DNA from: DUMC01 sp035362115
GTDB lineage: Bacteria; Bacillota; Clostridia; Acetivibrionales; DUMC01
Length of the DNA stretch: 40,473 nucleotides
Direction: 5' to 3'
Assembly (NCBI GenBank): GCA_035362115.1
Contig: DAOSDD010000006.1
Coordinates: forward strand, 1-40,473
Of this stretch, positions 23,295-32,369 are shown in pieces (within the stretch, counting starts at the first letter, position 1; every line of letters begins with the position of its first letter). The notes under the pieces were generated by a model. The model was given only the letters and a program-made list of their open reading frames with translations, was not told the origin of the DNA and did not search any database. Both the position numbers and the translations under genes were made by a program.

Positions 23295-23792
23295 GGCTAA
23301 TATTCCTGCTGCATCAGCAATTAATGCAGCTAACAGGGTGTGCTTTATATTTTTTATTCCTGCAGCTCCACAGTATACAGTTAAAGTATAAAATATCGTT
23401 TCCGTAGAACCCATCATGGTAGATATTAATCTTCCTATAAACGAATCCGGCCCATGCACCTTTATAATATCCGATACCAAAGCTAGAGATGCACTTCCTG
23501 ATATAGGCCTTAACAATACCAATGGTAAAACCTCAGATGGTATGTTAAATAAGTCTGCCAGAGGTTTTACTGAAAAAACTAAAAGGTCCATTGCACCAGA
23601 AGCTCTAAATACTCCAATTGCTGCAAACAGTCCAACCAGAGAAGGGATAATTCTCAATACAGTATAAATACCATCTTTTGCGCCTTCTACAAAAACATCA
23701 AAAACTTTTATATCTCTATATAGTCCAATGATTAAAATTATTAGAAATGTTACAGGTATAGCAAAATCAGCTATCACTTTAATGATCCTCAT
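23259..23792 (-). CDS. spmB: Spore maturation protein B
   Basis: A 177-residue integral membrane protein of the nucleoside-recognition (Gate) family, with about five hydrophobic segments. RIIKVIADFAIPVTFLIIL opens the protein, and SGSASLALVSDI, MGSTETIFYTLTVYCG and AALIADAAGI are family hallmarks. With SpmA it is needed for spore core dehydration and heat resistance in Bacillus and Clostridium. The open frame extends 16 codons further, into spmA, but the ATG at 23792 overlaps the spmA stop as ATGA and has AAGGGG upstream. Confidence 0.94.
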   Translation of the reverse strand: MRIIKVIADFAIPVTFLIILIIGLYRDIKVFDVFVEGAKDGIYTVLRIIPSLVGLFAAIGVFRASGAMDLLVFSVKPLADLFNIPSEVLPLVLLRPISGSASLALVSDIIKVHGPDSFIGRLISTMMGSTETIFYTLTVYCGAAGIKNIKHTLLAALIADAAGILASVWICTLIFGR

Positions 23793-24409
23793 CTCCCCGC
23801 CCCTTTTCTCGCCTTTTTTACTTTTCTCCCTTTTCCCCATATACGTGAAAGCAGTTTAACTGAAATTACACCACAAGTTGCCGCACAGACAGATGCAATC
23901 CACACAGAACTTATTATTTCCGCAGGATTTGCTGAACCTGCCTGGGCTCTAATAGCTATGACCGAAGTAGGTATAAGTTGTAATGATGCTGTATTTAAAA
24001 CAAGAAACATACTGATGTCATTTGAAACGGAATGTTTTGCAGGATTTAACTTCTGAAGCTCTTCCATAGCCTTTAAACCCAGCGGAGTAGCAGCATTTCC
24101 AAGCCCCAAAATATTTGCGGACATGTTCATAATAATTGTCCATGCAGCAGGATGGTTTTTAGGCACATCAGGGAAAAGAAAATGTATTAACGGTCTTACC
24201 AATGAAGCAAGATTTCTTACGAGACCACTTTTCTCAGCTATTTTCATTAATCCGGACCAAAGGCATATAATACCCAGCAGGTTAATACTGAGTTTAATTG
24301 CATCCCCCGACGATTCAATAACCGCATTTGTCACTTCAGCAATTCTACCATTCATTATTCCTATTATAAATCCAAATACAAGCATGGCAAACCATATATA
24401 ATTCAGCAT
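23789..24409 (-). CDS. spmA: Spore maturation protein A
   Basis: A 206-residue membrane protein of the Gate/nucleoside-recognition family: LNYIWFAMLVFGFIIGIMNG, the central NMSANILGLGNAATPLG motif and NDISMFLVLNTASLQLIPTSVI. It partners SpmB, with which it is translationally coupled. The C-terminal tail is very basic (KGRKVKKARKGAGR) and is encoded within the spmB leader. The presence of the pair supports a spore-forming host. Confidence 0.95.
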   Translation of the reverse strand: MLNYIWFAMLVFGFIIGIMNGRIAEVTNAVIESSGDAIKLSINLLGIICLWSGLMKIAEKSGLVRNLASLVRPLIHFLFPDVPKNHPAAWTIIMNMSANILGLGNAATPLGLKAMEELQKLNPAKHSVSNDISMFLVLNTASLQLIPTSVIAIRAQAGSANPAEIISSVWIASVCAATCGVISVKLLSRIWGKGRKVKKARKGAGR

Positions 24410-24445
24410 ACTTCATCAATCCTTATCATATAAATTAGGTAAATT

Positions 24446-24512
24446 GGGGACATTTATCCTTTGTTCACCTGCCCTTTGCATCTGTTCTATACTTTAGGGC
24501 ATCTCTGTCCCC
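24446..24512. repeat. REP-like element bounded by GGGGACA and TGTCCCC
   Basis: GGGGACA (24446-24452) and TGTCCCC (24506-24512) are perfect 7-bp inverted ends of a 67-bp stretch. The end motif matches that of the repeat cluster at 231-348. Confidence 0.5.
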
Positions 24513-24706
24513 TTGCATTATATATATTTATGTGACTATATACTTCCATATTACTGCCTCTGATACAAAATGCACCCTTCAATAAACTTGTACTTTATTA
24601 TTTATGCTAAATATGGTATAATTTAGAATAGTATTCAACAGTTGTTTGACCATAAACAATAATCTAAAATATAAAATAAATTTTTTTTTATTTTTTAATT
24701 TTCATA

Positions 24707-24735
24707 TTGACGATTATTGGTATATATGGTACTAT
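24707..24735 (+). promoter_or_regulatory. abrB promoter
   Basis: -35 TTGACG (24707-24712), a 17-bp spacer and -10 TACTAT (24730-24735), about 50 bp before the ATG. Confidence 0.75.
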
Positions 24736-24784
24736 TAAGATATGAAGTTTGTCGAAATTTGTAATATTGGGGAGGAAGAGTACT

Positions 24785-25024
24785 ATGAAATCTACAGGAA
24801 TAGTAAGAAAAGTTGATGAACTGGGTAGGGTTGTTCTTCCAATTGAATTAAGAAGAACACTTGATATCGCTGAAAAGGATGCATTGGAGATTTACGTTGA
24901 TGGTTCAACAATCATATTGAAAAAATATGAACCAGCATGTATTTTCTGTAACGATGCAAAAGACGTAGTTTCATATAAGGGCAAAAATATTTGCCAAAAC
25001 TGTATGAAAGAGTTGAAGAAATAA
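24785..25024 (+). CDS. abrB: AbrB/SpoVT-family transition-state regulator
   Basis: A 79-residue DNA-binding protein. The swapped-hairpin SpoVT-AbrB domain is plain: MKSTGIVRKVDELGRVVLPIELRRTL split over residues 1-26, then EIYVDGSTIILKKY. A C-terminal CIFCNDAKD...CQNC zinc-ribbon-like tail (four cysteines) follows, typical of clostridial AbrB. It represses stationary-phase and sporulation genes. GGGGAGGAAG before the ATG at 24785 sets the start, although the frame is open further upstream. It is monocistronic, with its own promoter and terminator, and points against its neighbours. Confidence 0.94.
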   Translation: MKSTGIVRKVDELGRVVLPIELRRTLDIAEKDALEIYVDGSTIILKKYEPACIFCNDAKDVVSYKGKNICQNCMKELKK

Positions 25025-25063
25025 GTTTTTCTTATCTACAATTTAATTATTTAAGATCACTTG

Positions 25064-25094
25064 ATAAAGGGCCGGAATATATTCGGCCCTTTAT
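25064..25094. terminator. Bidirectional terminator between abrB and rsmI
   Basis: ATAAAGGGCCG (25064-25074) pairs perfectly with CGGCCCTTTAT (25084-25094) around a 9-nt loop, followed by ACTTTTATG. It sits between two convergent genes and serves abrB, and probably also rsmI. Confidence 0.85.
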
Positions 25095-25098
25095 ACTT

Positions 25099-25989
25099 TT
25101 ATGTTTTTTCTTCGATTAAGCTCTGATAAACCTCACGTCTTGATACACCTCTATCCTCAGCAACTTTTTTCATGGCATCCTTTCTGCTTAGGCCTTGATG
25201 CAGATATATTTCCATGTGCTTTTTTATGTCCGTATCCTCCCACAGCCTTCTTTCTTCATTAACAGCGGAACTATCATCCACACCTTCCAAAATTATTACA
25301 AATTCACCTTTAGGACTTTCTTCTTCATATTTACTGATAGCTTCTGAAAGGGTGCACCTGATTAACTCTTCAAATCTCTTGGTCAATTCCCTGGCCAGGA
25401 CAATTTGTCTTTCCCCTAAAATATTATAAAGGTCTTTTAAAGTGTATATAAGCTTATGTGGGGCTTCATATAATATTATTGTTCTTGGTTCGTTTTTTAG
25501 AAACATTATTCTTTCTTTCCGTGACCTTTTATTCATAGGAAGAAATCCCTCAAAAACAAACCTGCCTGCAGGAAGGCCTGATAATACAAGTCCCGTTACT
25601 GCTGCCACAGGACCTGGAACCATAGTAACCCTTATACCATTTTCAATTGCAAGTCTTACAATGTCTTCCCCCGGGTCTGAAATACCCGGTGAACCTGCAT
25701 CTGATACCAGGGCAATGTTCTTCCCTTCAAGAAGAAGGTTTAGCAGGTAATTCCCTTTAGTTGCCTTATTATGCTCATAATAGCTTGTTAAGGATTTTTT
25801 TATATCATAATGATTAAGAAGTTTTATTGTCTGCCGTGTATCTTCTGCAGCTATTAAATCAACTTCCTTAAGTATTCTCAATGCTCTCAGTGTTATATCT
25901 TCCAAATTGCCTATTGGCGTTGCCACAAGATATAAAGTTCCTTTTTCATCCGGTTTAGCTTTTTCGTCAAGTTTAGCTTTTTCGTCCAA
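25099..25989 (-). CDS. rsmI: 16S rRNA (cytidine1402-2'-O)-methyltransferase RsmI
   Basis: Methylates the ribose of C1402 in the decoding centre. The 296-residue SAM methyltransferase of the tetrapyrrole-methylase fold shows LYLVATPIGNLEDITLRAL, AAEDTRQT, LVSDAGSPGISDPG and VPGPVAA. The C-terminal tail has GLSRKDAMKKVAEDRGVSRREVY. The N-terminus is extended by a repeat, DEKAKL, DEKAKP, DEKGTL, encoded by 18-bp units, before the usual start of the domain. The TTG at 25989 has AGAGG upstream. It ends the long folP-to-rsmI minus-strand gene series. Confidence 0.95.
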   Translation of the reverse strand: MDEKAKLDEKAKPDEKGTLYLVATPIGNLEDITLRALRILKEVDLIAAEDTRQTIKLLNHYDIKKSLTSYYEHNKATKGNYLLNLLLEGKNIALVSDAGSPGISDPGEDIVRLAIENGIRVTMVPGPVAAVTGLVLSGLPAGRFVFEGFLPMNKRSRKERIMFLKNEPRTIILYEAPHKLIYTLKDLYNILGERQIVLARELTKRFEELIRCTLSEAISKYEEESPKGEFVIILEGVDDSSAVNEERRLWEDTDIKKHMEIYLHQGLSRKDAMKKVAEDRGVSRREVYQSLIEEKT

Positions 25990-26040
25990 TCCAAATTAAC
26001 CTCTTATTCGTCAAATTTATTTAACAAGGAGGGTGCGTAA

Positions 26041-26083
26041 TCTAATCTATTCTAATCTAATCTATTCTATTCTATTCTATTCT
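26041..26083. repeat. Pentanucleotide TCTAT/TCTAA array at the 3' end of trmN6
   Basis: Alternating TCTAA and TCTAT five-mers run through the stop codon of trmN6 (stop at 26072). Slippage here would change the last few residues of TrmN6, but the 3' flank contains stops in several frames. Confidence 0.8.
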
Positions 26084-26827
26084 GTGATAAATTCTATTAA
26101 TTTCATCCGAATAATTACCCTCAGCATTATATACATATAAGGGATCCATCACCTTTAACCCTGCATTTCCACCTCTAGTACCCTGAACAAGGAAGAGATT
26201 CGGCTTTTTATTAGGAGATGGGTGGACAAATCTTATAAATTTAGGTTCAATTGAGTATAGCCTCATAAGATAAAGTACATCTACAATTCTTTCAGGTCTA
26301 TGTACCATTGCCAGACGCCCTCCGGGTACAATAAGCCTGCTGCATGCCTTAATGATATCTTCCAGAGTGCAGGTTATTTCATGCCTTGCTACAGCTTTTA
26401 AATCAAGGTTGTTGATAATTCCTCCGCCTTTGTTCATATAAGGTGGGTTGCAAACAGCTAGATTAAACTTTGAAGGTCCAAAATACTCAAGGCCATTTTT
26501 AATATCTCCCTGCACAATTGTTATACGATCCTGAAGATTATTTAATTTAACACTTCGCTCTGCCATTTCCGCCATTTCTTCCTGAATCTCAAGACCTGTA
26601 ATTTTGCCGGCTTCTGTTTTTCCTGCAATTAGAATAGGTATTATTCCCGTCCCTGTGCCAATATCAAGGACAAGGTCGCCCTTTCTGATTTCTGCAAAAT
26701 TTGCCAGCAACACTGCATCTACACCAAAACGAAATCCATGCTCTTTTTGTATAAGCATAAGTCCTTTATACTGCAAATCGTCTATAGTTTCATTTTCCTT
26801 AAGGAATACTTCCGGATTGTCCCTCAT
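26072..26827 (-). CDS. trmN6: tRNA1(Val) (adenine37-N6)-methyltransferase TrmN6/YabB-like
   Basis: A 251-residue SAM-dependent methyltransferase: ETIDDLQYKGLMLIQ, the FGVDAVLLANFA segment, motif I VLDIGTGTGIIPIL and the N6-adenine catalytic motif NPPY. It modifies adenine next to the anticodon of tRNA. The frame opens at a TTG (26860), but AAGGGTAGGT just before the ATG at 26827 supports the later start. The neighbouring ricT and rsmI reproduce the Bacillus yaaT-yabB-yabC order. Confidence 0.9.
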   Translation of the reverse strand: MRDNPEVFLKENETIDDLQYKGLMLIQKEHGFRFGVDAVLLANFAEIRKGDLVLDIGTGTGIIPILIAGKTEAGKITGLEIQEEMAEMAERSVKLNNLQDRITIVQGDIKNGLEYFGPSKFNLAVCNPPYMNKGGGIINNLDLKAVARHEITCTLEDIIKACSRLIVPGGRLAMVHRPERIVDVLYLMRLYSIEPKFIRFVHPSPNKKPNLFLVQGTRGGNAGLKVMDPLYVYNAEGNYSDEINRIYHRIE

Positions 26828-26963
26828 ATACCTACCCTTTGAAAATGAGAAATCAAGCAAGGATTAAGACCTCTCACCGCCCCCCGCTTGATTCTCTATT
26901 TTACGACCTGTATTTATATGTTACATAAACCAAACCGCCATCCTGCTTCCTATAAGCAGTCTC

Positions 26964-27134
26964 TTATTTCTGCTGAGGAGCATCTACAGGGCAAACACCT
27001 GCGCATGAGCCGCATTCTATACAAGCATCCTCATCAATAACATATTTCCCATCGCCTTCTGAAATGCATGATACCGGGCACTCTGATTCACAAGCTCCAC
27101 AGCTGATGCATTCGTCTGTGATATAGTATGACAC
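26964..27134 (-). CDS. 2[4Fe-4S] ferredoxin
   Basis: A 56-residue clostridial-type ferredoxin with two complete motifs, CISCGACESECP and CIECGSCAGVCP. It is a low-potential electron carrier for hydrogenase, pyruvate:ferredoxin oxidoreductase and similar enzymes. GGGGAGGTG six bases before the GTG at 27134 makes MSYYITDEC the start; an ATG 10 codons upstream lacks a site. It lies between ricT and trmN6, an insertion seen in Clostridia but not in Bacillus. Confidence 0.95.
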   Translation of the reverse strand: MSYYITDECISCGACESECPVSCISEGDGKYVIDEDACIECGSCAGVCPVDAPQQK

Positions 27135-27240
27135 TGAAAACACCTCCCCATACTTATAAATCATATATAAAGCAAAACCATTGAAACAAACCTTCGATAA
27201 ACAGTATATTACGTAAGGTGTTTACAGTCAATAGATATTG

Positions 27241-28113
27241 TTAATCTTCCAGCTCTTTAAGGGCTTCAAGGTCTATATCCTGGTCATCCTGCGGCATTGC
27301 TGCGTCTTTAATTATTCTTATCTCGCTTAAATCAAATATTTGCAGGTCAGTTTCATTTCCTTTGTCCAGCTTGACTTTTACATTTTCCTTGATCAGATTT
27401 ATCTCCATTACAACTCCCTGCCCATCTGGAGTTTCAACAATAGCTCCAGCCTTAGGTGCTCTTTTCAGGATTTCTTCATAGGCTTCATGTTCATACTTCA
27501 GGCAGCACATAAGTCTTCCACAGCAACCGGATATCTTGGCCGGATTTAAAGATAACCCCTGTTCCTTTGCCATTTTTATCGATACCGGCTGAAACTCACA
27601 TAAGAATCCTTTACAGCAAAGAACTCTCCCACATATGCCAACTCCACCCATCATCTTAGTTTCATCCCGTACACCTATCTGTCTCAGTTCTATCCTGGTT
27701 TTAAATATAGCAGCCAGATCTTTTACAAGTTCTCTGAAATCTATCCTTCCATCTGCAGTAAAGTAAAATAATATCTTATTATTGTCAAAGGTATACTCTA
27801 CATTAATGAGCTTCATATCCAGGTTATGCTCTTTTATTTTTTTAAGGCAAATTTCAAGAGCTTCTTTTTCCCTTGCTATATTCTCATTATGATGTTTAAT
27901 ATCTTCTTCCGTTGCTATCCTTATAACTTTTTTTAAAGGAGCCACAATCTCATTTTCAGGAACCTCTCTATTGGCCAGAACTACATGTCCAAGTTCAACT
28001 CCTCTGGCAGTTTCAACTATTACACCAACATTTTCCGGTATATCCAGATCTTCCGGGTCAAAATAATAAATTTTTCCAGCTCGTCTAAATCTTACTCCTA
28101 CAACTTTTACCAC
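27241..28113 (-). CDS. ricT: RicT/YaaT (PSP1-domain protein, RNA maturation complex)
   Basis: A 290-residue PSP1 protein. In B. subtilis RicT (YaaT) forms the RicA-RicF-RicT complex, which binds [4Fe-4S] clusters and directs RNase Y processing and phosphorelay activity. Here the cysteine-rich core (CGRVLCCKGFLC, then CCGRLMCCLKYEH) is intact. The start is GTG with GGGAGGAG upstream, five bases after the holB stop. No ricA or ricF is in the window. Confidence 0.92.
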   Translation of the reverse strand: MVKVVGVRFRRAGKIYYFDPEDLDIPENVGVIVETARGVELGHVVLANREVPENEIVAPLKKVIRIATEEDIKHHNENIAREKEALEICLKKIKEHNLDMKLINVEYTFDNNKILFYFTADGRIDFRELVKDLAAIFKTRIELRQIGVRDETKMMGGVGICGRVLCCKGFLCEFQPVSIKMAKEQGLSLNPAKISGCCGRLMCCLKYEHEAYEEILKRAPKAGAIVETPDGQGVVMEINLIKENVKVKLDKGNETDLQIFDLSEIRIIKDAAMPQDDQDIDLEALKELED

Positions 28114-28118
28114 TTATA

Positions 28119-29159
28119 TCAAATCTCCTCCCGAAGTTTCATTATCATTGTTTCAACAGCTAACTGGTAATTGGCATTCTGTTTTATACTGCGTCGTGTA
28201 AACTCAATTGCTTCAATGTTTCTTACCAGCGTTTGAACAGAATACTTTCGCGCAGCTTCTATTATTTTACTTTTTTTATCTGAATTAATCAACATGTTTT
28301 CTTTTCCATTTACCCGGGCCATTAATAAATCTCTATAATATATAGACATAATATCTAATAAATTATCTATATTACTTTTATTATCATCAAAAAAGTCACA
28401 AATATCGAAATATTCCATCCCATCTAAACTACTCAACTTCAGAAGAATTTCAAATGCTTTTTCCCTGAGAGATGCAAATTCGCTGGATACTGCCAATTCT
28501 AAAGCAGTTCCTATAACCCCATCAGAGTAATGAACAATAAATTCCATTTTTTCTGCATCTTTAACAACATCTTTAGAGTTGCCAAAGTCATCTATAGTCT
28601 CTTTTAAAGAATCTTGATAAAACTTTGATTTAAGTACAGCTCTAACCTCATTATGGGAGTACTTGCCAAAGGTATATTTTGTTCCTCTTGAACGCACGGT
28701 TCCCAATAAAGCTTCGTAATTAGCCGTAGTAAGAATTATAACTGTGTATCCGGGAGGCTCCTCCAAAGTTTTTAACAGACAGTTTTGAGCCTGAATGGTC
28801 ATTTTATCAGCATCAGTTATTAAATATACCTTCCTATCCGAATACAAAGGCCTCACAACAATTTTAGCCTGCATACTACGTATATCATCAATAGAAATAT
28901 TGGCATCAGATGTTTCTATTTCATAGAAATCTGGATTGGAATTTTCATTCCACAGTATGCACGGCCGACACACGCCACAGGGTCCATTTTCTCCGGGCAT
29001 CAAGCATAGAAGCATATGTGCAAAAGCTCTGGCAACAGTCCTTTTTCCTATGCCTTTTGGTCCACTGAATATATAAGCATGTCCAACCTTATTATCAATA
29101 ACAGCTTTTTTTAGCTTACCAATAATTTCCTTTTGTCCAACAATTTCGTTATAATCCAT
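28119..29159 (-). CDS. holB: DNA polymerase III subunit delta'
   Basis: Clamp-loader subunit, 346 residues. Walker A-like GPKGIGKR, the zinc-binding cysteines CLMPGENGPCGVCRPC, LITDADKMTIQAQN and the LLKTLEEPP segment are clear; the SRG-type motif follows (VRSRGTK). The frame opens at a GTG, but GGAG before the ATG at 29159 fits the MDYNEIVGQ start common to the family. It stands directly upstream of ricT, as in Bacillus. Confidence 0.93.
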   Translation of the reverse strand: MDYNEIVGQKEIIGKLKKAVIDNKVGHAYIFSGPKGIGKRTVARAFAHMLLCLMPGENGPCGVCRPCILWNENSNPDFYEIETSDANISIDDIRSMQAKIVVRPLYSDRKVYLITDADKMTIQAQNCLLKTLEEPPGYTVIILTTANYEALLGTVRSRGTKYTFGKYSHNEVRAVLKSKFYQDSLKETIDDFGNSKDVVKDAEKMEFIVHYSDGVIGTALELAVSSEFASLREKAFEILLKLSSLDGMEYFDICDFFDDNKSNIDNLLDIMSIYYRDLLMARVNGKENMLINSDKKSKIIEAARKYSVQTLVRNIEAIEFTRRSIKQNANYQLAVETMIMKLREEI

Positions 29160-29213
29160 CTTATGCTCCACGTTTTACTGCTTTAATTCCATGTATTTTT
29201 ACATCATCTATTT

Positions 29214-29666
29214 TCACATCAGCATGTCTAATATAAGCCCCCGGATATAATCCAGGCGCTGTAATACTTTTAATTTATCCTGCTGGTTCTCCAATAAGTC
29301 CTTTGCGAGAACGTCCAGTTCCGAATTTATTTTTTTAACAACAGAGTATGTCCTATAATTGCCTCTTCTGTCCATCATATTTTGCCTTGAGAATTTATAG
29401 GAATTATTCAGGAACTCATTCATAAACTCTGAAATAGACCTTTTATAAACAATATATTCTTTAATATCCATTCTCTTTTCAAGCTTTTTACTCTGTTCGA
29501 ATATTCTATCAGCCAGCTGGTTAAGCTTTTCTTCATAACTTTTATACTCTGCTTGCTTCAGGCTTCCCTGAAAGGTTTTATTGTCGGCTTCAACTTCTTT
29601 TTTTACATCACTTATTACCATACCGGTCAAGTTGGGTCTGTTATTCAGAGTTTCTTCTATTTTCAT
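29214..29666 (-). CDS. yaaR: YaaR-family (DUF327) protein
   Basis: A 150-residue mainly helical protein. The pattern EEKLNQLADRIFEQSKKLEKRMDI and the region around YKRSISEFMNEFLNNSY match DUF327 (YaaR), a protein of unknown function always found between darA and holB. GGTGGTAGG before the ATG at 29666 fixes the start; the frame is open 24 codons further. Confidence 0.88.
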   Translation of the reverse strand: MKIEETLNNRPNLTGMVISDVKKEVEADNKTFQGSLKQAEYKSYEEKLNQLADRIFEQSKKLEKRMDIKEYIVYKRSISEFMNEFLNNSYKFSRQNMMDRRGNYRTYSVVKKINSELDVLAKDLLENQQDKLKVLQRLDYIRGLILDMLM

Positions 29667-29712
29667 TCCTACCACCCCATCCAGGCAGAAACATGCTGCT
29701 GAAAATACATGG

Positions 29713-30042
29713 TTATGCCTTCTCGAACCTGTCAACATTAATCACAAATATTGTTGCTCCTCCTACAATAACCTCCACAGGGTATGGCATAAACATACCT
29801 CCCATATTATTGGGCGTCATTGTAGAGTTTATTGCCTGCTTTCTGCTCTTGGATTTCTGTTTAATAATATTAATAACAGTATCCAGTTTTTCCTCAGTTA
29901 CACCAACTAATAACGTAGTATTTCCGGCCCGTAAAAATCCACCTGTGGAACAAAGCTTAGTAACACTAAAACCGTTTCTGTTCAATTCATCCATAACTTT
30001 CGGGCCATCTTCGTCATGCACAATTGCAAAAACCAATTTCAT
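29713..30042 (-). CDS. darA: Cyclic-di-AMP receptor DarA/PstA (YaaQ)
   Basis: A 109-residue PII-like protein that binds cyclic di-AMP as a trimer. MKLVFAIVHDEDGPKVMDEL opens it, followed by TKLCSTGGFLRAGNTTLLVGV and the central GGMFMPYPVEVIVGGATIFV, all diagnostic. The signalling partner is not known. AAGGGGGATG sits before the ATG. The upstream flank (30043-30120) contains ATTATTTAATA-type repeats. Confidence 0.94.
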   Translation of the reverse strand: MKLVFAIVHDEDGPKVMDELNRNGFSVTKLCSTGGFLRAGNTTLLVGVTEEKLDTVINIIKQKSKSRKQAINSTMTPNNMGGMFMPYPVEVIVGGATIFVINVDRFEKA

Positions 30043-30120
30043 AAAACATCCCCCTTATATGTCATTTATTACTATTTAATAATATTATTTAATAGTATTA
30101 TTTGGTACTACTATTTAATA

Positions 30121-30753
30121 CTATAATGTACTGTTAAGCACATGATGAAGGTTCCTCTTCACTATGCTAAAAACATCCTCCGGACTTTTATCTGTGCTAA
30201 TTATTTTAATCCTTTCTGGATATAAAGCAGCCAATTCTTTATATCCATTATATACCCTGGTGTAAAAATCCAATTCTTCCCTTTCTATTCTATCCGGAGT
30301 TGACGATGCAAATCTCCTTTTTAGTGCTGTTTCAGGTACAATATCAAATAAAAAAGTAATATCCGGCATTATTCCACAAACAGCAACACTATTAACTCTG
30401 GTTATCAATTCAATGTCTATGCCTCGTCCATAACCCTGATAAGCATAGCTGGAATCAAGAAATCTGTCACATATGACAATTTTGCCCTTATCTATTGCAG
30501 GTTTTATTAATTCATGAATAATCTGGGCTCTAGCAGAAGCATAGAGCAGCATTTCAGTTACCTGATCCATTTCACTGTTTTGGGGGTCCAATAATATGGA
30601 ACGAATCTTTTCACCAATACTTGTGCCTCCCGGTTCACGTGTAACTATAACTTCATATCCTTTTTCCTCAAGATAACTTTTCATAAGACCAATCTGTGTT
30701 GTCTTACCTGAACCATCTATTCCCTCTACACTAATAAATAAGCCCCGCTCCAT
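30121..30753 (-). CDS. tmk: Thymidylate kinase
   Basis: Phosphorylates dTMP to dTDP, downstream of dUTPase and thymidylate synthase in nucleotide supply. The 210-residue P-loop kinase has EGIDGSGKTTQ, the substrate-binding VTREPGGT and the DRFLDSSYAYQG DRx motif. CTGGAGGAAT lies before the ATG. Confidence 0.96.
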   Translation of the reverse strand: MERGLFISVEGIDGSGKTTQIGLMKSYLEEKGYEVIVTREPGGTSIGEKIRSILLDPQNSEMDQVTEMLLYASARAQIIHELIKPAIDKGKIVICDRFLDSSYAYQGYGRGIDIELITRVNSVAVCGIMPDITFLFDIVPETALKRRFASSTPDRIEREELDFYTRVYNGYKELAALYPERIKIISTDKSPEDVFSIVKRNLHHVLNSTL

Positions 30754-30884
30754 TATTATAATTCCTCCAGATATATTATATCAGTAGTTTTATTTCCTTG
30801 ATTGTATTTATTATACCATATTATTCTAATATAAACATTCTTTTTTATGCAAATCATACCTGTTTCAAAGTTTACATCATACTA

Positions 30885-32369
30885 TCATACAATATCCACC
30901 ACATCAACTTCATCATTAGTATCTATTCCATTAACACTGCCACCCGCTTCAATAACGCCGTATATATATTCTACAATATCGCCGCTGATAATTTCACCCG
31001 GACAAACTACCGGTATACCTGGAGGATATGGTACAATAAAATCTCTGCTTATTTCTCCCATGGAATTTTTTAATGCAATGTATTTTCCTTTACTTCGGGA
31101 TACATCCTGAAGCTTCATCCCCTGTTTGGGAATGGGAAGGTTTTTTGTAGCACTAGTGGTGGTTCCCAGCAATATTCCAACCGATCTTTCAACTTTATTA
31201 TCCTTTTCATGGGCAATCTGCTTTAAAGCCAGGTATAAAGCCTCAATTTCCTTTCTTCCGTCAGCTACGGTTGCTATGCAAACAATATTATGCAAGTCTG
31301 CCATCTCCACCTGTATATGGAACTTTTCCCTAAGGGTTTTCGCTGTCTCGTAGCCTGTCATTCCCAATTCTCTGACATTTATAACAACTCTTGTTATGTC
31401 TTTTTCAATTTTCATACCATCCCAACTAATTAAATCCTTCTCCTGAAGAACTTTTATGCCGCTTATTAAATTAGAAGCATCTATAAACCATTCAATATTA
31501 TCAATAAGTCTTTCCAGAAGCTCGCCACCATGTGTTTCCATTATGCTCCGGGCTATGTCTAATGAAGTCATAATAATATATGACGGGCTTGTTGTCTGCA
31601 GCAGCCTTAAATTGAATTCAAGTCTGTCAACATCAATCAAATGGGATCCTAAATGCAAATATGCCCCCTGGGTAAATGCCGGCAGCGTCTTATGTGCACT
31701 TTGTATACATATATCAGCCCCAGCTGATAAAGCACTTGCAGGAAGAGAACTGTGAAAATTGAAGTGTGCTCCATGCGCCTCATCAACGATTAAAATTTTT
31801 CTATAGGAATGTGTTATTTGTGCAATTCTTTCAATATCGGAACACACACCATAATAGTTTGGCCTGGTTATAAGTACTGCAGCAGCATTGGGGTTCTCCT
31901 CAAGTGTTCTCTCCAATTCTCCGGTGCCAACAACTAATGGTATTCCAAAAGAATCATCCAGGCCTACAGGCACATACACCGGGTTGGCACCTGCCAGCAT
32001 CATCCCGCCAATAACGGATTTATGACAATCGCGACTAACAATTATTTTATCTCCAGGCCTGCAGACCGACATTATGGCAGCATGTATTCCGCAAGAAGAC
32101 CCGTTAACTAAAAAGTAAGTTTTTACTGCACCAAAAGCATATGCCGCCAATTCCTGTGATTCCTTTATAGCACCGATGGGGAAGTGCAGATTATCAGTAC
32201 CTGGTATCTCCGTAACATCCAATTGGGAAATTATAGCTGCATACTCAGGGAAAATACCCTTTCCCATTTTATGCCCGGGCATATGAAAAGGTATTGGATT
32301 TTCTCCTATATAATTTTTTAACGCTTCATAAATTGGTGCATTAATTCGAGTTTCCTTAAAGTGATTCAT
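30885..32369 (-). CDS. Orn/Lys/Arg decarboxylase-family PLP enzyme (YaaO/SpeA-like)
   Basis: A 494-residue pyridoxal-phosphate decarboxylase making a diamine or agmatine (cadaverine, putrescine or agmatine). PFHMPGHKMG (N-terminus), VDEAHGAHF and the PLP-lysine motif SAHKTLPAFTQ are present; the conserved C-terminal YPPGIPVVCPGE motif follows. The short form without a wing domain is the Bacillus YaaO/SpeA type. The substrate is not decidable from motifs. The start overlaps the stop of the upstream charged protein (ATGA). Confidence 0.92.
   Translation of the reverse strand: MNHFKETRINAPIYEALKNYIGENPIPFHMPGHKMGKGIFPEYAAIISQLDVTEIPGTDNLHFPIGAIKESQELAAYAFGAVKTYFLVNGSSCGIHAAIMSVCRPGDKIIVSRDCHKSVIGGMMLAGANPVYVPVGLDDSFGIPLVVGTGELERTLEENPNAAAVLITRPNYYGVCSDIERIAQITHSYRKILIVDEAHGAHFNFHSSLPASALSAGADICIQSAHKTLPAFTQGAYLHLGSHLIDVDRLEFNLRLLQTTSPSYIIMTSLDIARSIMETHGGELLERLIDNIEWFIDASNLISGIKVLQEKDLISWDGMKIEKDITRVVINVRELGMTGYETAKTLREKFHIQVEMADLHNIVCIATVADGRKEIEALYLALKQIAHEKDNKVERSVGILLGTTTSATKNLPIPKQGMKLQDVSRSKGKYIALKNSMGEISRDFIVPYPPGIPVVCPGEIISGDIVEYIYGVIEAGGSVNGIDTNDEVDVVDIV

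Larger units (their letters stand above)
24410..24784. other. 375-bp intergenic region between divergent spmA and abrB
   Basis: Contains the GGGGACA/TGTCCCC element (24446-24512), a solo AAAATGCACCC (24567-24577) like the ends of the MITE-like family, a long AT tract with a T/A run (24675-24700), and the abrB promoter (24707-24735). The spmA promoter is not identifiable. No gene is seen. Confidence 0.6.
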